From assembly GCA_030372985.1 (NCBI GenBank), contig JAUCQB010000254.1, positions 1-64,000 of the forward strand: a stretch of 64,000 nucleotides of DNA, given 5' to 3'. Each line of letters starts with the position of its first letter. Within the stretch, counting starts at the first letter, position 1. Positions 17,823 through 27,701 of this stretch are shown here, one piece after another. Made by a program: the position numbers and the translations under genes. Source of the stretch: Phycisphaerae bacterium (GTDB lineage: Bacteria > Planctomycetota > Phycisphaerae > UBA1845 > PWPN01). The notes under the pieces were generated by a model. That model was not told the origin of the DNA and did not search any database. It saw nothing but the letters and a program-made list of their open reading frames with translations.

Positions 17823-20102
17823 TCACCAATCCTTGATCACCGTTCGCGGGCGGCGCTGGTGAAGCTGGCGCTCGACCTCCTGGCGCTGCCGCTCGGCCTG
17901 TTCGATCTCCCGCTGGATCTCCTGCCGATCGCGCTGCTGTTCCTGTTGCTGCCGATCCTGCTGGTCCTGCTCTTCGTCCTGCGGCTGCGACTGCGGCGGT
18001 TGCAGGGCCATCAGGGCCTTGACCAGTTCCTCAAGGGCCTTGGCCTGGGGCACCTGGACCGGCCCGCCGGACTTCAGCGGCTTCCGCGAGTTCTCGACCG
18101 ACGCCTTGTTGAGCCCTTCAATCGCCTGCGTCATCTGCTCGTCAGCGGCGGCCACATGCTTGCCGGCCTCGATCAGGGCCTGTACGCGCGACGGCTGTGA
18201 CGTCGGCGGCGCACCGGCCGGCTGCGAGGCCGCCTCGGACGGGATCTCTTCGCGGATTTGCGCCGCAGCCTTGCCGCCATCCTTCTGGATCTTCTCCTGA
18301 CGCTCGCGGAAACCGTCGGCGACCTTCGACGCTCTTGGGGCCAACAGCCTCGTCTTCAACTCGGCAGCCCACTTGCGAATCTCATCCAACGGAGAGGGCT
18401 TCGTCGATTCATCGGCCGATTCATCGCCCGACTCGGCCTTGACCTGAGAGTTCAACTCCGCCTGCTTGACAACCAATTCCTGCAGTCGCTGTTCGATGGT
18501 TCGCGGCAACAGCTCCATCGCCTCATCGATCATCTTGAGCAACTCATCCTGACCGGCCAGCGTGTCCTTGCGGTTGCGGTCCATCATCGCTTTCAGACAC
18601 CGCTGACTGGTCTCGGGTGCGGGCTCCATGATCTTCGACAGCTTCGCGTTCAGCTCGCGATCGAGCATCGGGTTCTCTTGCTGTTCCTGCGGCGCCTGTT
18701 GCTCATCCGCAGGCCGCGTCGACAGAATCCGAAACTGGTTCTGAAGCATCGCCAGCGTGCCGCCCACAACGGCCTGCTGAACGAAGATGCTGGTCTTGTC
18801 GGCGTCCCACTTGGCATCCTTCGGCCACTCGACGTCTCCCAGCAGCGGATCGCTGAGCCAGTCCGCTTCCTTCGTCACTTCGGCGACCAGCTCTCGCAAC
18901 ATCTGTTGAACCGCCTTGGCCTTGGCAAGCGCCGGCGCCGGTTCGAGCGGGTAGAGGAACAAGGCCCCGTACATCTGTTCGAGAGCAGCGAACTGCTTGT
19001 CCCAACCGGGCTTGATCTCGCCGTCGAGCAGAAACGCGCACGCGTCTTTCTGCGAGTCGACAGCCTTTCTCAACTGTGCCGAGGCCGCGCGGTAGGCCTT
19101 CTCCAGCGGCGTCTGCTCCGCCGGTTGCGTCGAAGGCTGCGACGCCGACGAGGCAGGGGCGTCGGCCTGTTGCTGGCGGTACTGGGCCAACTGGTCGGCC
19201 AGTTCGCCGGTTCGCTCCATGAGCTTGCGCTGGCCGCGGATGGCGGTGCGCCGCGCGTGCCGAACCGCGGCCGGGTCGTCCGGGGGTCTGATCACCAGGT
19301 ACCGCGTCAGGCTCACCTGCTGATCCTGTTCGGCGATCAGCGACTCCAGATAAGCACGCGGATCCTTGAGGATATCTTCCTTCTCCTTGGCCTCCGCGGC
19401 TCGCTGGAGCAGACCCAGCACGTTGCGGCGGATGATCCGAGCGGCCCGGATGTTGTGCTCCGTGTCGTCGTCGGGACCGACGTCGCGGGCTTGGCGAAAA
19501 GCGGCGATGGCCAGCAGGAACTCGTCGGCGATCTTCTTGAGATTCTCGATGTTCGCCGGATCATCGGGGGCGGGCTTGCGATCCGTCGGCTGGGTGGCCG
19601 GAGCCATCAGGTCATTCAGCTTCTGACGGGCACTCGCGGCCCGCGCCAGGCCGATGTTGTAGAAGGCGTCCTGCTTGAGGTAGGCCGGCACGCCCGACTG
19701 GCTGGCCGCTTTCTCGAACTGTTGAATCGCCTTGTCGCCGTCGCCCAGTTCCATGTGGCATAGGCCCATGTTGTACCAGACGGCCGGATGGTCGGGCTCC
19801 GCCTCGTCGGCCTGCTTGTAAAGCTTGAGCGCCTGCTCGAACCGGTTCTGCTCGAACTGCTCCTCGGCATCCAGCAGCAAGGGGCGAATGTCGGCTCGCG
19901 CGGATGCGAGCGGCATGGCGAGCAGCCAGGAGATCAGCAGGAGCCGCTGGCCCCAGAATCCTTTCTGGGGCCGTCTGCCTGGAGGATTCTCATCCTCATG
20001 GTTGCGGAATGCGGAACGGATTCCGCCGTGCGAGGCGGCCCGGAAGGGATTCCGGGCCGAGCGGTCCGCGATGATCACCTGCATGGGCCGACGGGAGATC
20101 AT
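17823..20102 (-). CDS. BatB/C-type TPR protein with palindromic repeats inside its N-terminus
   Basis: A 759-residue protein. ATG 20102 is backed by GGAGGTG and overlaps the upstream stop (ATGA). Residues about 18-52 are encoded by three back-to-back palindromes and look like repeat translation (NPFRAASHGGIRSAF, RRPQKGFWGQ); only then comes a signal-like segment RLLLISWLLAMPLASARA. The mature region has TPR motifs (EEQFEQNRFEQALKLYKQAD, AVWYNMGLCHMELGDGDKAI), long helical Gln/Glu-rich regions, and ends in a Q/E/R-rich coiled coil (QDEEQDQQDRQQQ). TPR-VWA partners of this kind act in Bat operons. The N-terminal extension may disturb export, or a downstream non-ATG start may be used. Confidence 0.85.
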   Translation of the reverse strand: MISRRPMQVIIADRSARNPFRAASHGGIRSAFRNHEDENPPGRRPQKGFWGQRLLLISWLLAMPLASARADIRPLLLDAEEQFEQNRFEQALKLYKQADEAEPDHPAVWYNMGLCHMELGDGDKAIQQFEKAASQSGVPAYLKQDAFYNIGLARAASARQKLNDLMAPATQPTDRKPAPDDPANIENLKKIADEFLLAIAAFRQARDVGPDDDTEHNIRAARIIRRNVLGLLQRAAEAKEKEDILKDPRAYLESLIAEQDQQVSLTRYLVIRPPDDPAAVRHARRTAIRGQRKLMERTGELADQLAQYRQQQADAPASSASQPSTQPAEQTPLEKAYRAASAQLRKAVDSQKDACAFLLDGEIKPGWDKQFAALEQMYGALFLYPLEPAPALAKAKAVQQMLRELVAEVTKEADWLSDPLLGDVEWPKDAKWDADKTSIFVQQAVVGGTLAMLQNQFRILSTRPADEQQAPQEQQENPMLDRELNAKLSKIMEPAPETSQRCLKAMMDRNRKDTLAGQDELLKMIDEAMELLPRTIEQRLQELVVKQAELNSQVKAESGDESADESTKPSPLDEIRKWAAELKTRLLAPRASKVADGFRERQEKIQKDGGKAAAQIREEIPSEAASQPAGAPPTSQPSRVQALIEAGKHVAAADEQMTQAIEGLNKASVENSRKPLKSGGPVQVPQAKALEELVKALMALQPPQSQPQDEEQDQQDRQQQEQQRDRQEIQREIEQAERQRQEVERQLHQRRPRTVIKDW
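19949..20058. repeat. Three REP-like hairpins inside the TPR gene
   Basis: Perfect hairpins lie at 19949-19972 (GGCCCCAGAA-TCCT-TTCTGGGGCC), 20011-20026 (GCGGAA-CGGA-TTCCGC) and 20037-20058 (GGCCCGGAA-GGGA-TTCCGGGCC). The third is close to the intergenic copy at 13241-13262. They fall between the start codon and the signal-like segment and keep the frame open. Confidence 0.88.
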
Positions 20103-21217
20103 CGCACACCTCCTGCCCGCGGCACCGGCCGCTGCTCGCTGATCAAGGTCGAGAGCACCACCAGCACGACGCCGATGCCCACGAACAACTGGTACTTCTC
20201 CTGCCACACGGTGACCCGCACATCCTTGGTCTGCATGCCCTGTTTGGCGATGACGTTCTTGTAGACGTCGACGAGGTCCACGTTCGACGCGCCGGCCGCC
20301 AGGTAGCCGCTGCGATCGGGCAGATCGGCCACGATGCTTCGCAGCGAGGCGTCGTCGAACTTGGTGATGACCTCCTGGTCCTTGAACTTGAGCGTGGTTA
20401 TCTTCCCGTCGATTTCAATCGGGATCGGCGCGCCGGCCGCTGTGCCCAGACCGATGATGTAAACGCCCACGCCGAGCCGGTGAGCCAGCGCCGCCATCTC
20501 CCTGGCATCGCCCTCGTGGCTTTCACCATCCGTCAACACCACGAGGACGTTGGCGTTCCGGTGACCGTCGGGCTGCTCGGCCTTCAACTCGGTCGACGGC
20601 TGGGTGGCGGCCTTCTTCTTGTCTTCAGCGGCCTGGCTCGGCTCCAGTCCGAAGACGTTGCGCATGGCCGAGTGGATCGCATCGCCCAGGTTTGTACCGC
20701 CTTGATCGACGCTGTTGAAGGTGACATCGGGCAACACCGAGAGGAAGTGTGAGTAGTTGGGCGTCAGCGGGCATTTCAACTCGGCGCTGCCGGCGTAGGC
20801 CATCAGTCCCACCTGGTTGCCCGCCGGCAGGTGCGTGACCAACGAGCGAATCGCCGCCTTGGCCGCCTCCAGGCGCGAAGGGTCAACGTCGCGCGCCCGC
20901 ATGCTGTTGGACACGTCGAGGCAGAAGAGCAGGTTCTGGCCCTGCTGCTGCATCTCGATCTGCCTGGGGTCCCATCGCGGCTGGGCCGCGGCCAGGATCA
21001 GGCTCGCCAACCCCATGCACAGAATCACAAACCGCACGATCGGCCGGCCGATCGAACGACGCGGGCAGACGTCATCCAGCAGCGACTTCGATACGAACAA
21101 AGCCACGGCTTTCTGTCGCCGGCGCAGATCGAGCCCGAATAGCAGAGCGAGCGGCACCAGAGCCCACAGCCACTGCAGAAAGGCGGGATGATTCAGGTTG
21201 AAGAATTGCGCATCCAT
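20099..21217 (-). CDS. von Willebrand factor A domain membrane protein (BatB-like)
   Basis: A 372-residue protein with two N-terminal membrane helices (AFLQWLWALVPLALLFGLDL and VRFVILCMGLASLILAAAQ), a VWA domain with the metal-ion-dependent adhesion motif DVSNSM (DxSxS), the later Thr in GGTNLGDAI and Asp in LTDGESHEGD, and a C-terminal helix (FVGIGVVLVVLSTL). ATG 21217 overlaps the preceding stop as TAATG and is preceded by AGGAGG; a longer frame to 21238 is not needed. It pairs with the adjacent VWA gene as BatA/BatB do. Its C-terminal stop overlaps the TPR gene start. Confidence 0.92.
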   Translation of the reverse strand: MDAQFFNLNHPAFLQWLWALVPLALLFGLDLRRRQKAVALFVSKSLLDDVCPRRSIGRPIVRFVILCMGLASLILAAAQPRWDPRQIEMQQQGQNLLFCLDVSNSMRARDVDPSRLEAAKAAIRSLVTHLPAGNQVGLMAYAGSAELKCPLTPNYSHFLSVLPDVTFNSVDQGGTNLGDAIHSAMRNVFGLEPSQAAEDKKKAATQPSTELKAEQPDGHRNANVLVVLTDGESHEGDAREMAALAHRLGVGVYIIGLGTAAGAPIPIEIDGKITTLKFKDQEVITKFDDASLRSIVADLPDRSGYLAAGASNVDLVDVYKNVIAKQGMQTKDVRVTVWQEKYQLFVGIGVVLVVLSTLISEQRPVPRAGGVR

Positions 21218-22464
21218 TACGGCAACCTCCTCAGCCAAGTCAGCCCGAGCAGCACCTCGGCAGCCAGCAACACCAGTGCCGCCAACAGGTACGGCCGGTA
21301 TCGTTCCTCGTGCGAGAAGATCGTTCGCCCGCCGACATCCGACCTTTCCAGAGCGTCGATCCGCTCGTAGATCTGCGCGAGCTGATCGCCGCTGGTCGCC
21401 AGGAAGTGCTCGCCGCCGGTCCGCCTGGCCAGCTTGCGGGCTTCGTCGACGGCCTTGTTGACCGCCGCTGCCTCGCGCGGATCGACGAAGGAACCGAACA
21501 AGCCGCCGCCGCCCGGAACGATGACCTCGATCGTGCCGTCCGGGCGCTCGCGATAACGCTGATGCGCCAGAATCTGCACGAAATAGGCTCGAATGCCCGC
21601 GTCGACGAGCTTCTTCATCGTCTCCTCGTCGGGGTACTCTGCATCGCGCCGCCCGTCGCTCACCGTGGGCTCGCCGTCGGTCAGCAACAGCAGCACCTTG
21701 CTTTTGACCTCGTACTTGCGACGACCGGCGTTGGGCCTGGCAAGGTCCTCATCGAGAACGATCAGCTTGTTGGCGGCATATTCGATGGCTGCCTTCAAGT
21801 CGGTTAACTGCATCGGGTTTGTCTTCACGGCGGGCCGCCCCCAGCCATCGCGAAGCACGCGACCGCGCTCATCGGTTTGCAGGGCGGCCTTGCGTATGTC
21901 ATCCGTCGGCTGGCCGTACTCGTCGATGAAAGGCTTCTCGAACGAGAGCTGCTTGACCATGTTGGCGATGGACTCGTGGTCGAGGCTGAAGGGGTGATCG
22001 GTTCGCGGATAGGTCGCAAAGCTGAAGAGGCCGATCAGATCGCTGGGGCGGCCCTGCAGGTCGCCCCGCCCGCCTTTGACGAAGGCCTCAAACAGGTCCT
22101 GCGCGATCTTGAACCGCAACTCCAGCTTCTTCTCATACATCAGCCGCCCGTTCGGGTCACCCATGCTGCCCGACCGGTCCAGCAGCATTGCGATCGCCAG
22201 GCCCTGGCTGGGAAGCTCCTGCGTCTCCAGCCTGCGAATCGGCCGAGCCAGAGCGACGATCAGCAGCAGAACCGCCAGCGTCCGCAGAACAGGCAGCAGA
22301 ATGCGGCATCGCTGTCGCAAGCTCTTGGGCAGCCGCCTGAGGTTGCGGACCGACGGGTATCGTAGGGCCGCCGTCACCCGCCGTCGTCGCAGCAACACCA
22401 GGTACAACGGCACCAGCAGCACCAGCCAGAGAGCATGCGGGTTGGCGAATTCGATGAACGTCAT
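21217..22464 (-). CDS. von Willebrand factor A domain membrane protein (BatA-like)
   Basis: A 415-residue protein with N-terminal membrane helices (ALWLVLLVPLYLVLL and VLRTLAVLLLIVALARPI), a VWA domain with a complete metal site (LLDRSGSMGDP, then TDLKAAIEYAA, then LLTDGEPTVSDG), and a final membrane helix (YLLAALVLLAAEVLLGLTWL). The inserted region around residues 140-215 is longer than in typical BatA. ATG 22464 overlaps the upstream stop (ATGA). VWA pairs with MoxR ATPases are thought to assemble or activate envelope complexes; the target here is unknown. Confidence 0.92.
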   Translation of the reverse strand: MTFIEFANPHALWLVLLVPLYLVLLRRRRVTAALRYPSVRNLRRLPKSLRQRCRILLPVLRTLAVLLLIVALARPIRRLETQELPSQGLAIAMLLDRSGSMGDPNGRLMYEKKLELRFKIAQDLFEAFVKGGRGDLQGRPSDLIGLFSFATYPRTDHPFSLDHESIANMVKQLSFEKPFIDEYGQPTDDIRKAALQTDERGRVLRDGWGRPAVKTNPMQLTDLKAAIEYAANKLIVLDEDLARPNAGRRKYEVKSKVLLLLTDGEPTVSDGRRDAEYPDEETMKKLVDAGIRAYFVQILAHQRYRERPDGTIEVIVPGGGGLFGSFVDPREAAAVNKAVDEARKLARRTGGEHFLATSGDQLAQIYERIDALERSDVGGRTIFSHEERYRPYLLAALVLLAAEVLLGLTWLRRLP

Positions 22465-23465
22465 CGCTCGCTTCCCTCCGTCCGGCTGGTTTGACGCACG
22501 AATCGCTCGGCCGTCTCAAACGCCCGCCGCATCGCCGTCTCGTCCGCATCGAAGCGCGCGAACTTCACCTCATCGGCGGCCGTCAGGAACGGTTGAAGCA
22601 CCTCGCGATGGCGGGCCACCTCGCCCGCGGTCGCCAAGCCGGCCAGGAACTCTTCCGTGGTCTGCTCCGGAGCTCGCAGTCCGAAAGCACCCTCGATGTA
22701 ATCGCGCACAATCTCCGTCACCGCCACGAAGAACGGCTCGACCTTGCGCCGCCCGATCAGGTCACTGCGATCCAGCTCGCGCAGGCGCTTCAGAGCGATC
22801 TCATGAGCCGGCGGAGGCGGCGGCTCGACCTTGGGCCGGCGCGCCCACCAGACCACCACCACAACCAGTGCGGCCGCGATCGCCACCGCACCCAACACCT
22901 TCGGCCAGATGCGCCGCTGCATCGCTTCGATACGATCGGTCTCGATCAGCCCGCGGGCGGGCCGGAAGGCAATCGCGTCACCGCCCAACTCGGTCGCCGT
23001 CACCGTTACCTCGACCGGCTCGATCTCCAAACGGTCTTCCTTCACATCGGCGGCCTTGCGGTAATAGACCTCCATCGCCGGAAACTCGATCGTGCCCTCG
23101 AATTCCGGTTCGATCTCGTACTCGCGGATCTGCAGCCGCCGGTCGCCTTCTTTCTTCTCATGCTCGTCAAACCGCGTCAGAATCGTCCCCGGCACATCGT
23201 CGGGGAACGCGAGATCCGGGAACTCGGCCTCGTAACCTTCGGCCAGGTCCATCGTCATCCGGCAAACGAACGAGTCCGCGGTACTGATCGACTTGGCCGA
23301 CACCTCAAGCGTGAACTTCACCGCGCCGGAACCGTAGGACTTCGATATCTCGAAACCCTCTCCGCGCGCGGCGTCACCGCCGTTCGTCGCCTGCTCCTTG
23401 CTGCATGAGATCAGCGCCGGTGGCATCGATGCGATCAACAGAACCAATAGAACAAGACGAGGCAT
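22461..23465 (-). CDS. Lipoprotein-like membrane protein of the Bat operon (DUF4381-like position)
   Basis: A 334-residue protein with a lipobox-like signal (LVLLVLLIASMPPALISCSK), a beta-rich extracytoplasmic domain (VKFTLEVSAKSISTADSFVCRM, LQIREYEIEPEFEGTIEFPAMEVYY), a membrane helix (VLGAVAIAAALVVVVVWWARR) and a cytoplasmic helical domain (HEIALKRLRELDRSDLIGRRKVEPFFVAVTEIVRDYIEGAFGLRAPEQTTEEFL) of the kind found in DUF4381/BatD tails. It sits between DUF58 and the first VWA gene, where DUF4381 proteins usually lie. The name rests on position and domain layout. Confidence 0.75.
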   Translation of the reverse strand: MPRLVLLVLLIASMPPALISCSKEQATNGGDAARGEGFEISKSYGSGAVKFTLEVSAKSISTADSFVCRMTMDLAEGYEAEFPDLAFPDDVPGTILTRFDEHEKKEGDRRLQIREYEIEPEFEGTIEFPAMEVYYRKAADVKEDRLEIEPVEVTVTATELGGDAIAFRPARGLIETDRIEAMQRRIWPKVLGAVAIAAALVVVVVWWARRPKVEPPPPPAHEIALKRLRELDRSDLIGRRKVEPFFVAVTEIVRDYIEGAFGLRAPEQTTEEFLAGLATAGEVARHREVLQPFLTAADEVKFARFDADETAMRRAFETAERFVRQTSRTEGSER

Positions 23466-23526
23466 ATGAACCGATTGCCATTCCCTTCAGGCTGAGAGCT
23501 GAAAGCTGATCGCTGACAGCTCCTTC

Positions 23527-24432
23527 TCAATGCTTCATTCTTCGCTCGCGGCGGCGGAAGAAGGCCATCACATCCTTCATGTACGGCCGGTCGGTCGAGA
23601 TCTCGAGCGAGTCGGCCCCGATCGACCGCAGCAGGCCGGTCAACGACTGTTGCTCCTGGCGCCCGGCCTCCGAGAACAAGTCTCGCACCCGGCTCCGCCG
23701 CGTGTCCACAACCACCCGCTCGCCGGTCTCGGCGTCCTCGAGCTCGATCAACCCCACATCGGGCAGCGACGTCTCGCGCGGATCGGAGATCCGAACCGGA
23801 ATGAGGTCGTGCCGTGTGCGCGTCAAGGCCAGGTCTCGCTCGAAGTCCTCGTCGATGAAGTCGGACACCAGGAACACGACCGCCTTGCGCTTGAGCACCT
23901 TGTTGAGGAATTCGAGCGCCCCGGCCACATCGGTTCCCCCGGCTTGCGGCTCAAAGCTGAGCAGCTCGCGGATCACCCGAAGCACGTGACGCTTGCCCTT
24001 CTTGGCCGGAATGAACTTCTCGACGCGGTCGGTAAAGATCAGCAGGCCGATCTTGTCGTTGCTCTTGATCGCCGAGAACGCCAGCACCGCGCTGATCTCG
24101 GTCGCCAGGTCGATCTTGAGCAACTCGGAACTCCCGAACCGGCCCGACAGACTCACATCCACCAGCAGCACGGCGGTCATCTCACGCTCTTCGACGTATC
24201 GCTTCACGTGAGCCCAGCCGGTGCGGGCGGTGACGTTCCAGTCGATCGCACGAATGTCGTCGCCGGGGATGTATTCGCGAACCTCGTCGAACTCCATCCC
24301 GCGACCCTTGAACACCGAGCGGTACTCGCCCACGATCACGTCGTTAACCAGCTTGTCCGCGCGCACCTGGATCCGCCGCACTTTCTTGAGCAGCTCGCGG
24401 GTCTTTTCGGCAGTGTCAGGCTTGGTCGGCAT
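23527..24432 (-). CDS. DUF58 domain protein
   Basis: A 301-residue DUF58 protein, the usual companion of MoxR ATPases and VWA proteins. Conserved text includes GEYRSVFKGRGMEFDEVREYIPGDDIRAIDWNVTARTGWAHVKRYVEEREMTAVLLVDVS broken here into its key elements: the FKGRGMEFDEVREY and DIRAIDWNVTAR motifs and an embedded VWA-like strand ending LLVDVSLSGRFG. It is likely cytoplasmic and soluble. ATG 24432 is the natural start. It follows moxR with a 116-base gap. Confidence 0.93.
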   Translation of the reverse strand: MPTKPDTAEKTRELLKKVRRIQVRADKLVNDVIVGEYRSVFKGRGMEFDEVREYIPGDDIRAIDWNVTARTGWAHVKRYVEEREMTAVLLVDVSLSGRFGSSELLKIDLATEISAVLAFSAIKSNDKIGLLIFTDRVEKFIPAKKGKRHVLRVIRELLSFEPQAGGTDVAGALEFLNKVLKRKAVVFLVSDFIDEDFERDLALTRTRHDLIPVRISDPRETSLPDVGLIELEDAETGERVVVDTRRSRVRDLFSEAGRQEQQSLTGLLRSIGADSLEISTDRPYMKDVMAFFRRRERRMKH

Positions 24433-24548
24433 GCATCAGGCCTTATCGGGTTCCCCTAGGGAATAACGAAGGAGCGCGAGAGCAGACCTTCGGGCTTCGG
24501 TCTTCTGATTTCTTTCGTCATTCTGGTTTCGTCATTCGGATTTCATGC

Positions 24549-25541
<993 letters not shown>

Positions 25542-25664
25542 AATCCCAATCCTCAGCGATTCCACCCTCTCCGGGGTGCGTAAGTCGTTTAGCCGCAAGG
25601 GGTACCAATGTACTTCCGGCGGTGTAGGTTTTTCAAGTTGTTACGGGCGCTGCCCCGGCAAGGT

Positions 25665-26390
25665 TCAGGTCTTGGCGTGCAACCTCTCCCACTTTTCCTC
25701 CGGGTCAGGACGGCGAACATAGCAGGGAAGCAGGTCGCCGCCGGGTGTGTATTGGCCTGCCTCAGCCAAGCGCCGTCCAACCCGCACCACATTCTCGGCC
25801 CTTGCAGCCCACAGGCTGGAATCCACAATCGCCCCCCCGCAATCCAGGATCGCTTGCCGGTGATTGGGGATCCCCTCCCCAAGGACGGCCAGCGGCCGAG
25901 GACACCGAGCCAGAAAAGCCTGTGGCACATCCATCCGAGCGTCGCCGGTCGGCACATACCGACCATCCAAAAACTCGAACGCGCCGCAAAAGACGCGCCC
26001 GCCCTTGGCGTCCAGAATGACCGCCAAGTTCGACGGCGGCGGCGTGAGTGACAGGGCGTTGCATGCCAGGCATTCCAGTGTCGGCACGGCCACGATCTTA
26101 GCCCCGATCGCCCAGGAAAGCGTACGGGCCACGGATACGCCGATCCGCAGGCCCGTGAAACTGCCCGGACCTGTAGACACGAAAACCTCGGTCAGCGAGT
26201 CGGCCGGCCAACCGGCGTCCGCAAGCATCCGCTCAACCGCCGGCATCAACTCTGATGCGTGGGCGTGAACACCCAACGGACCTGCGGCAGCAATGATCTG
26301 GCCGCCGGCTGTTGCCAGCGCCACGCTACCCGTCCTCCCCGAGGTTTCGATGGCGAGAATACGACACGGCACGGCATCCATGGCCGGCAT
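25665..26390 (-). CDS. tsaB: tRNA threonylcarbamoyladenosine biosynthesis protein TsaB
   Basis: A 241-residue ASKHA-fold protein that partners TsaD in making the universal t6A37 modification of ANN-decoding tRNAs. Visible features are the N-terminal ILAIETSGRTGSVAL, the signature FVSTGPGSFTGLRIGVSVARTL, and VILDAKGGRVFCGAF. The first Met of the longer frame (26480) adds 30 basic residues that do not look homologous; ATG 26390 or 26381 is more likely, neither with a strong ribosome site. It is separated from moxR by about 120 bases and may be independently expressed. Confidence 0.9.
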   Translation of the reverse strand: MPAMDAVPCRILAIETSGRTGSVALATAGGQIIAAAGPLGVHAHASELMPAVERMLADAGWPADSLTEVFVSTGPGSFTGLRIGVSVARTLSWAIGAKIVAVPTLECLACNALSLTPPPSNLAVILDAKGGRVFCGAFEFLDGRYVPTGDARMDVPQAFLARCPRPLAVLGEGIPNHRQAILDCGGAIVDSSLWAARAENVVRVGRRLAEAGQYTPGGDLLPCYVRRPDPEEKWERLHAKT

Positions 26391-26909
26391 TCTAGCCGCA
26401 CCGGACGCCAGCCGCGAAGGAAGCCCTTCAGACCTGCCCAGCCTTAGCCTCCCCCGGCAGAGCCCCCATTCGGAGCCCACGCTTTCATCCGGACTCAGCC
26501 GGCCAACCGACCACTACCTTCCCCGCGCCCAAGTCATCCAACCTCCTCCGCCCGACAGCCACCGCTTCCCCGCCCGTTTGCCGGAAGGTCCGATCATGAA
26601 AGCCCTGACCGGGCAACGAAAAAAACAGAAAAAAGTCCTTCCATCGCCATGCTACGCCCAATCCAAAATGGTTTTGCATCGCCCGATGTCTACATCTAAC
26701 TTCCTAAGATCATGCGATAAAGCAAGTTAAGGAAATCGCATGGTTATCGGACATTCGATTTGACCCATAACAATCGCCGGCTAATATTTTCGCGAGGGGA
26801 TCAGTATTTTCCCTTGCATTGGGACTGATTTGGTGCTATATTTAACAGCACGTAATCAGTGCTAATCGTTGCAATCCGTTCGCTCCGAGAGCTTGAAAGG
26901 GAAACGACG
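26391..26909. other. Intergenic gap upstream of the sigma factor gene
   Basis: No supported gene. The last 250 bases are clearly more AT-rich than the surroundings and contain the promoter-like and operator-like elements described separately. Confidence 0.5.
26814..26863 (+). promoter_or_regulatory. Putative promoter and operator of the sigma factor gene
   Basis: A -35-like TTGCAT (26814-26819) and -10-like TATATT (26837-26842) are separated by 17 bases. Immediately downstream, AGCAC (26847-26851) and GTGCT (26859-26863) form an inverted repeat with a 7-base spacer over the expected transcription start, a position suited to repression. The match to the -35 consensus is weak, so the promoter is tentative. 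Confidence 0.45.
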
Positions 26910-27701
26910 ATGAGATCCCCATCAGTACACAAGCCTGCAAGTGGCGGGTCGACAGGAAGAACGCTTTGGTACGTGCCTGACGCAAGGATTCGCAGCAAGT
27001 CAGCGGCTCGGGATGCGATGGCTCTGGCGGACTTGATCCGCTCCCGAAGCGGCCCGACCGACAAGCCCAGCGATCAGCAGCTCTTCGTTGCGCTGCATAC
27101 CTGTGCGTACTTCGCCAACAAAACAATGCGCGACCAGAGCAACGAGAACCCCTCCTGGGCCAACCGCTGGTCTGTCATCCGCGAACACATCGTTGAGCAG
27201 AACCTTGGGCTGGCTTACTCGATGATGAGCCGCTTCAACACGCGCCTGATCGACGAGGACGATCTGCTGAGCGATGCGATGCTGGGGCTGACCCGGGCGG
27301 TGGATCGCTTCAACCCATGGCGCGGCTATCGCTTTAGTACCTACGCGTGCAACGTGATCGTCAGAGCGCTGATGCGGCGCGGTAAGCGGGAGCGGAACCG
27401 CCGACGGCTGTTCCCGGTCCAGTACGAAGTCTCCCTCGAGCGGCCTGAGAGCCTGCCCGACAGCGAACGAGAGCTGTACGTCGAACGCTTGAGCCAGGTG
27501 CTGCAAGACAACTCCGGCCAATTGACCGACCTGGAAACCCGTGTCCTGACCCAGCGTTTCAGCGGCGAGAGGCGCGACCGCCTGACATTCCAGGAAATCG
27601 GCAATACCGTCGGGCTGAGCAAGGAACGCGTTCGTCAGATACAGAACATCGCGATCAGAAAACTGCGCCGGGCACTGGCAGCCGATCCGGTTCTTCAGTA
27701 A
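26910..27701 (+). CDS. Sigma-70 family RNA polymerase sigma factor
   Basis: A 263-residue sigma factor with core regions 2-4. Region 2 is AYSMMSRFNTRLIDEDDLLSDAMLGLTRAVDRFNPWRGYRFSTYACNVI shortened here to its hallmark DEDDLLSDAMLGL and RGYRFSTYACNVI; region 4 has TDLETRVLTQRF and the helix-turn-helix TFQEIGNTVGLSKERVRQIQ. Region 1.1 is absent, so it is not the housekeeping factor. Region 2.4/4.2 resemble RpoD-like rather than ECF factors. ATG 26910 is preceded by GGGA; the earlier frame opening lacks support. An operator-like palindrome precedes it. Confidence 0.92.
   Translation: MRSPSVHKPASGGSTGRTLWYVPDARIRSKSAARDAMALADLIRSRSGPTDKPSDQQLFVALHTCAYFANKTMRDQSNENPSWANRWSVIREHIVEQNLGLAYSMMSRFNTRLIDEDDLLSDAMLGLTRAVDRFNPWRGYRFSTYACNVIVRALMRRGKRERNRRRLFPVQYEVSLERPESLPDSERELYVERLSQVLQDNSGQLTDLETRVLTQRFSGERRDRLTFQEIGNTVGLSKERVRQIQNIAIRKLRRALAADPVLQ

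Noticed and set aside
18258-19763. 501-residue plus-strand frame opposite the TPR gene
   Set aside because: Arg/Leu-rich shadow of the coding strand; the minus-strand protein has TPR motifs.
26485-26679. Minus-strand 64-residue frame near tsaB
   Set aside because: No ribosome site, poor composition and no conserved pattern.
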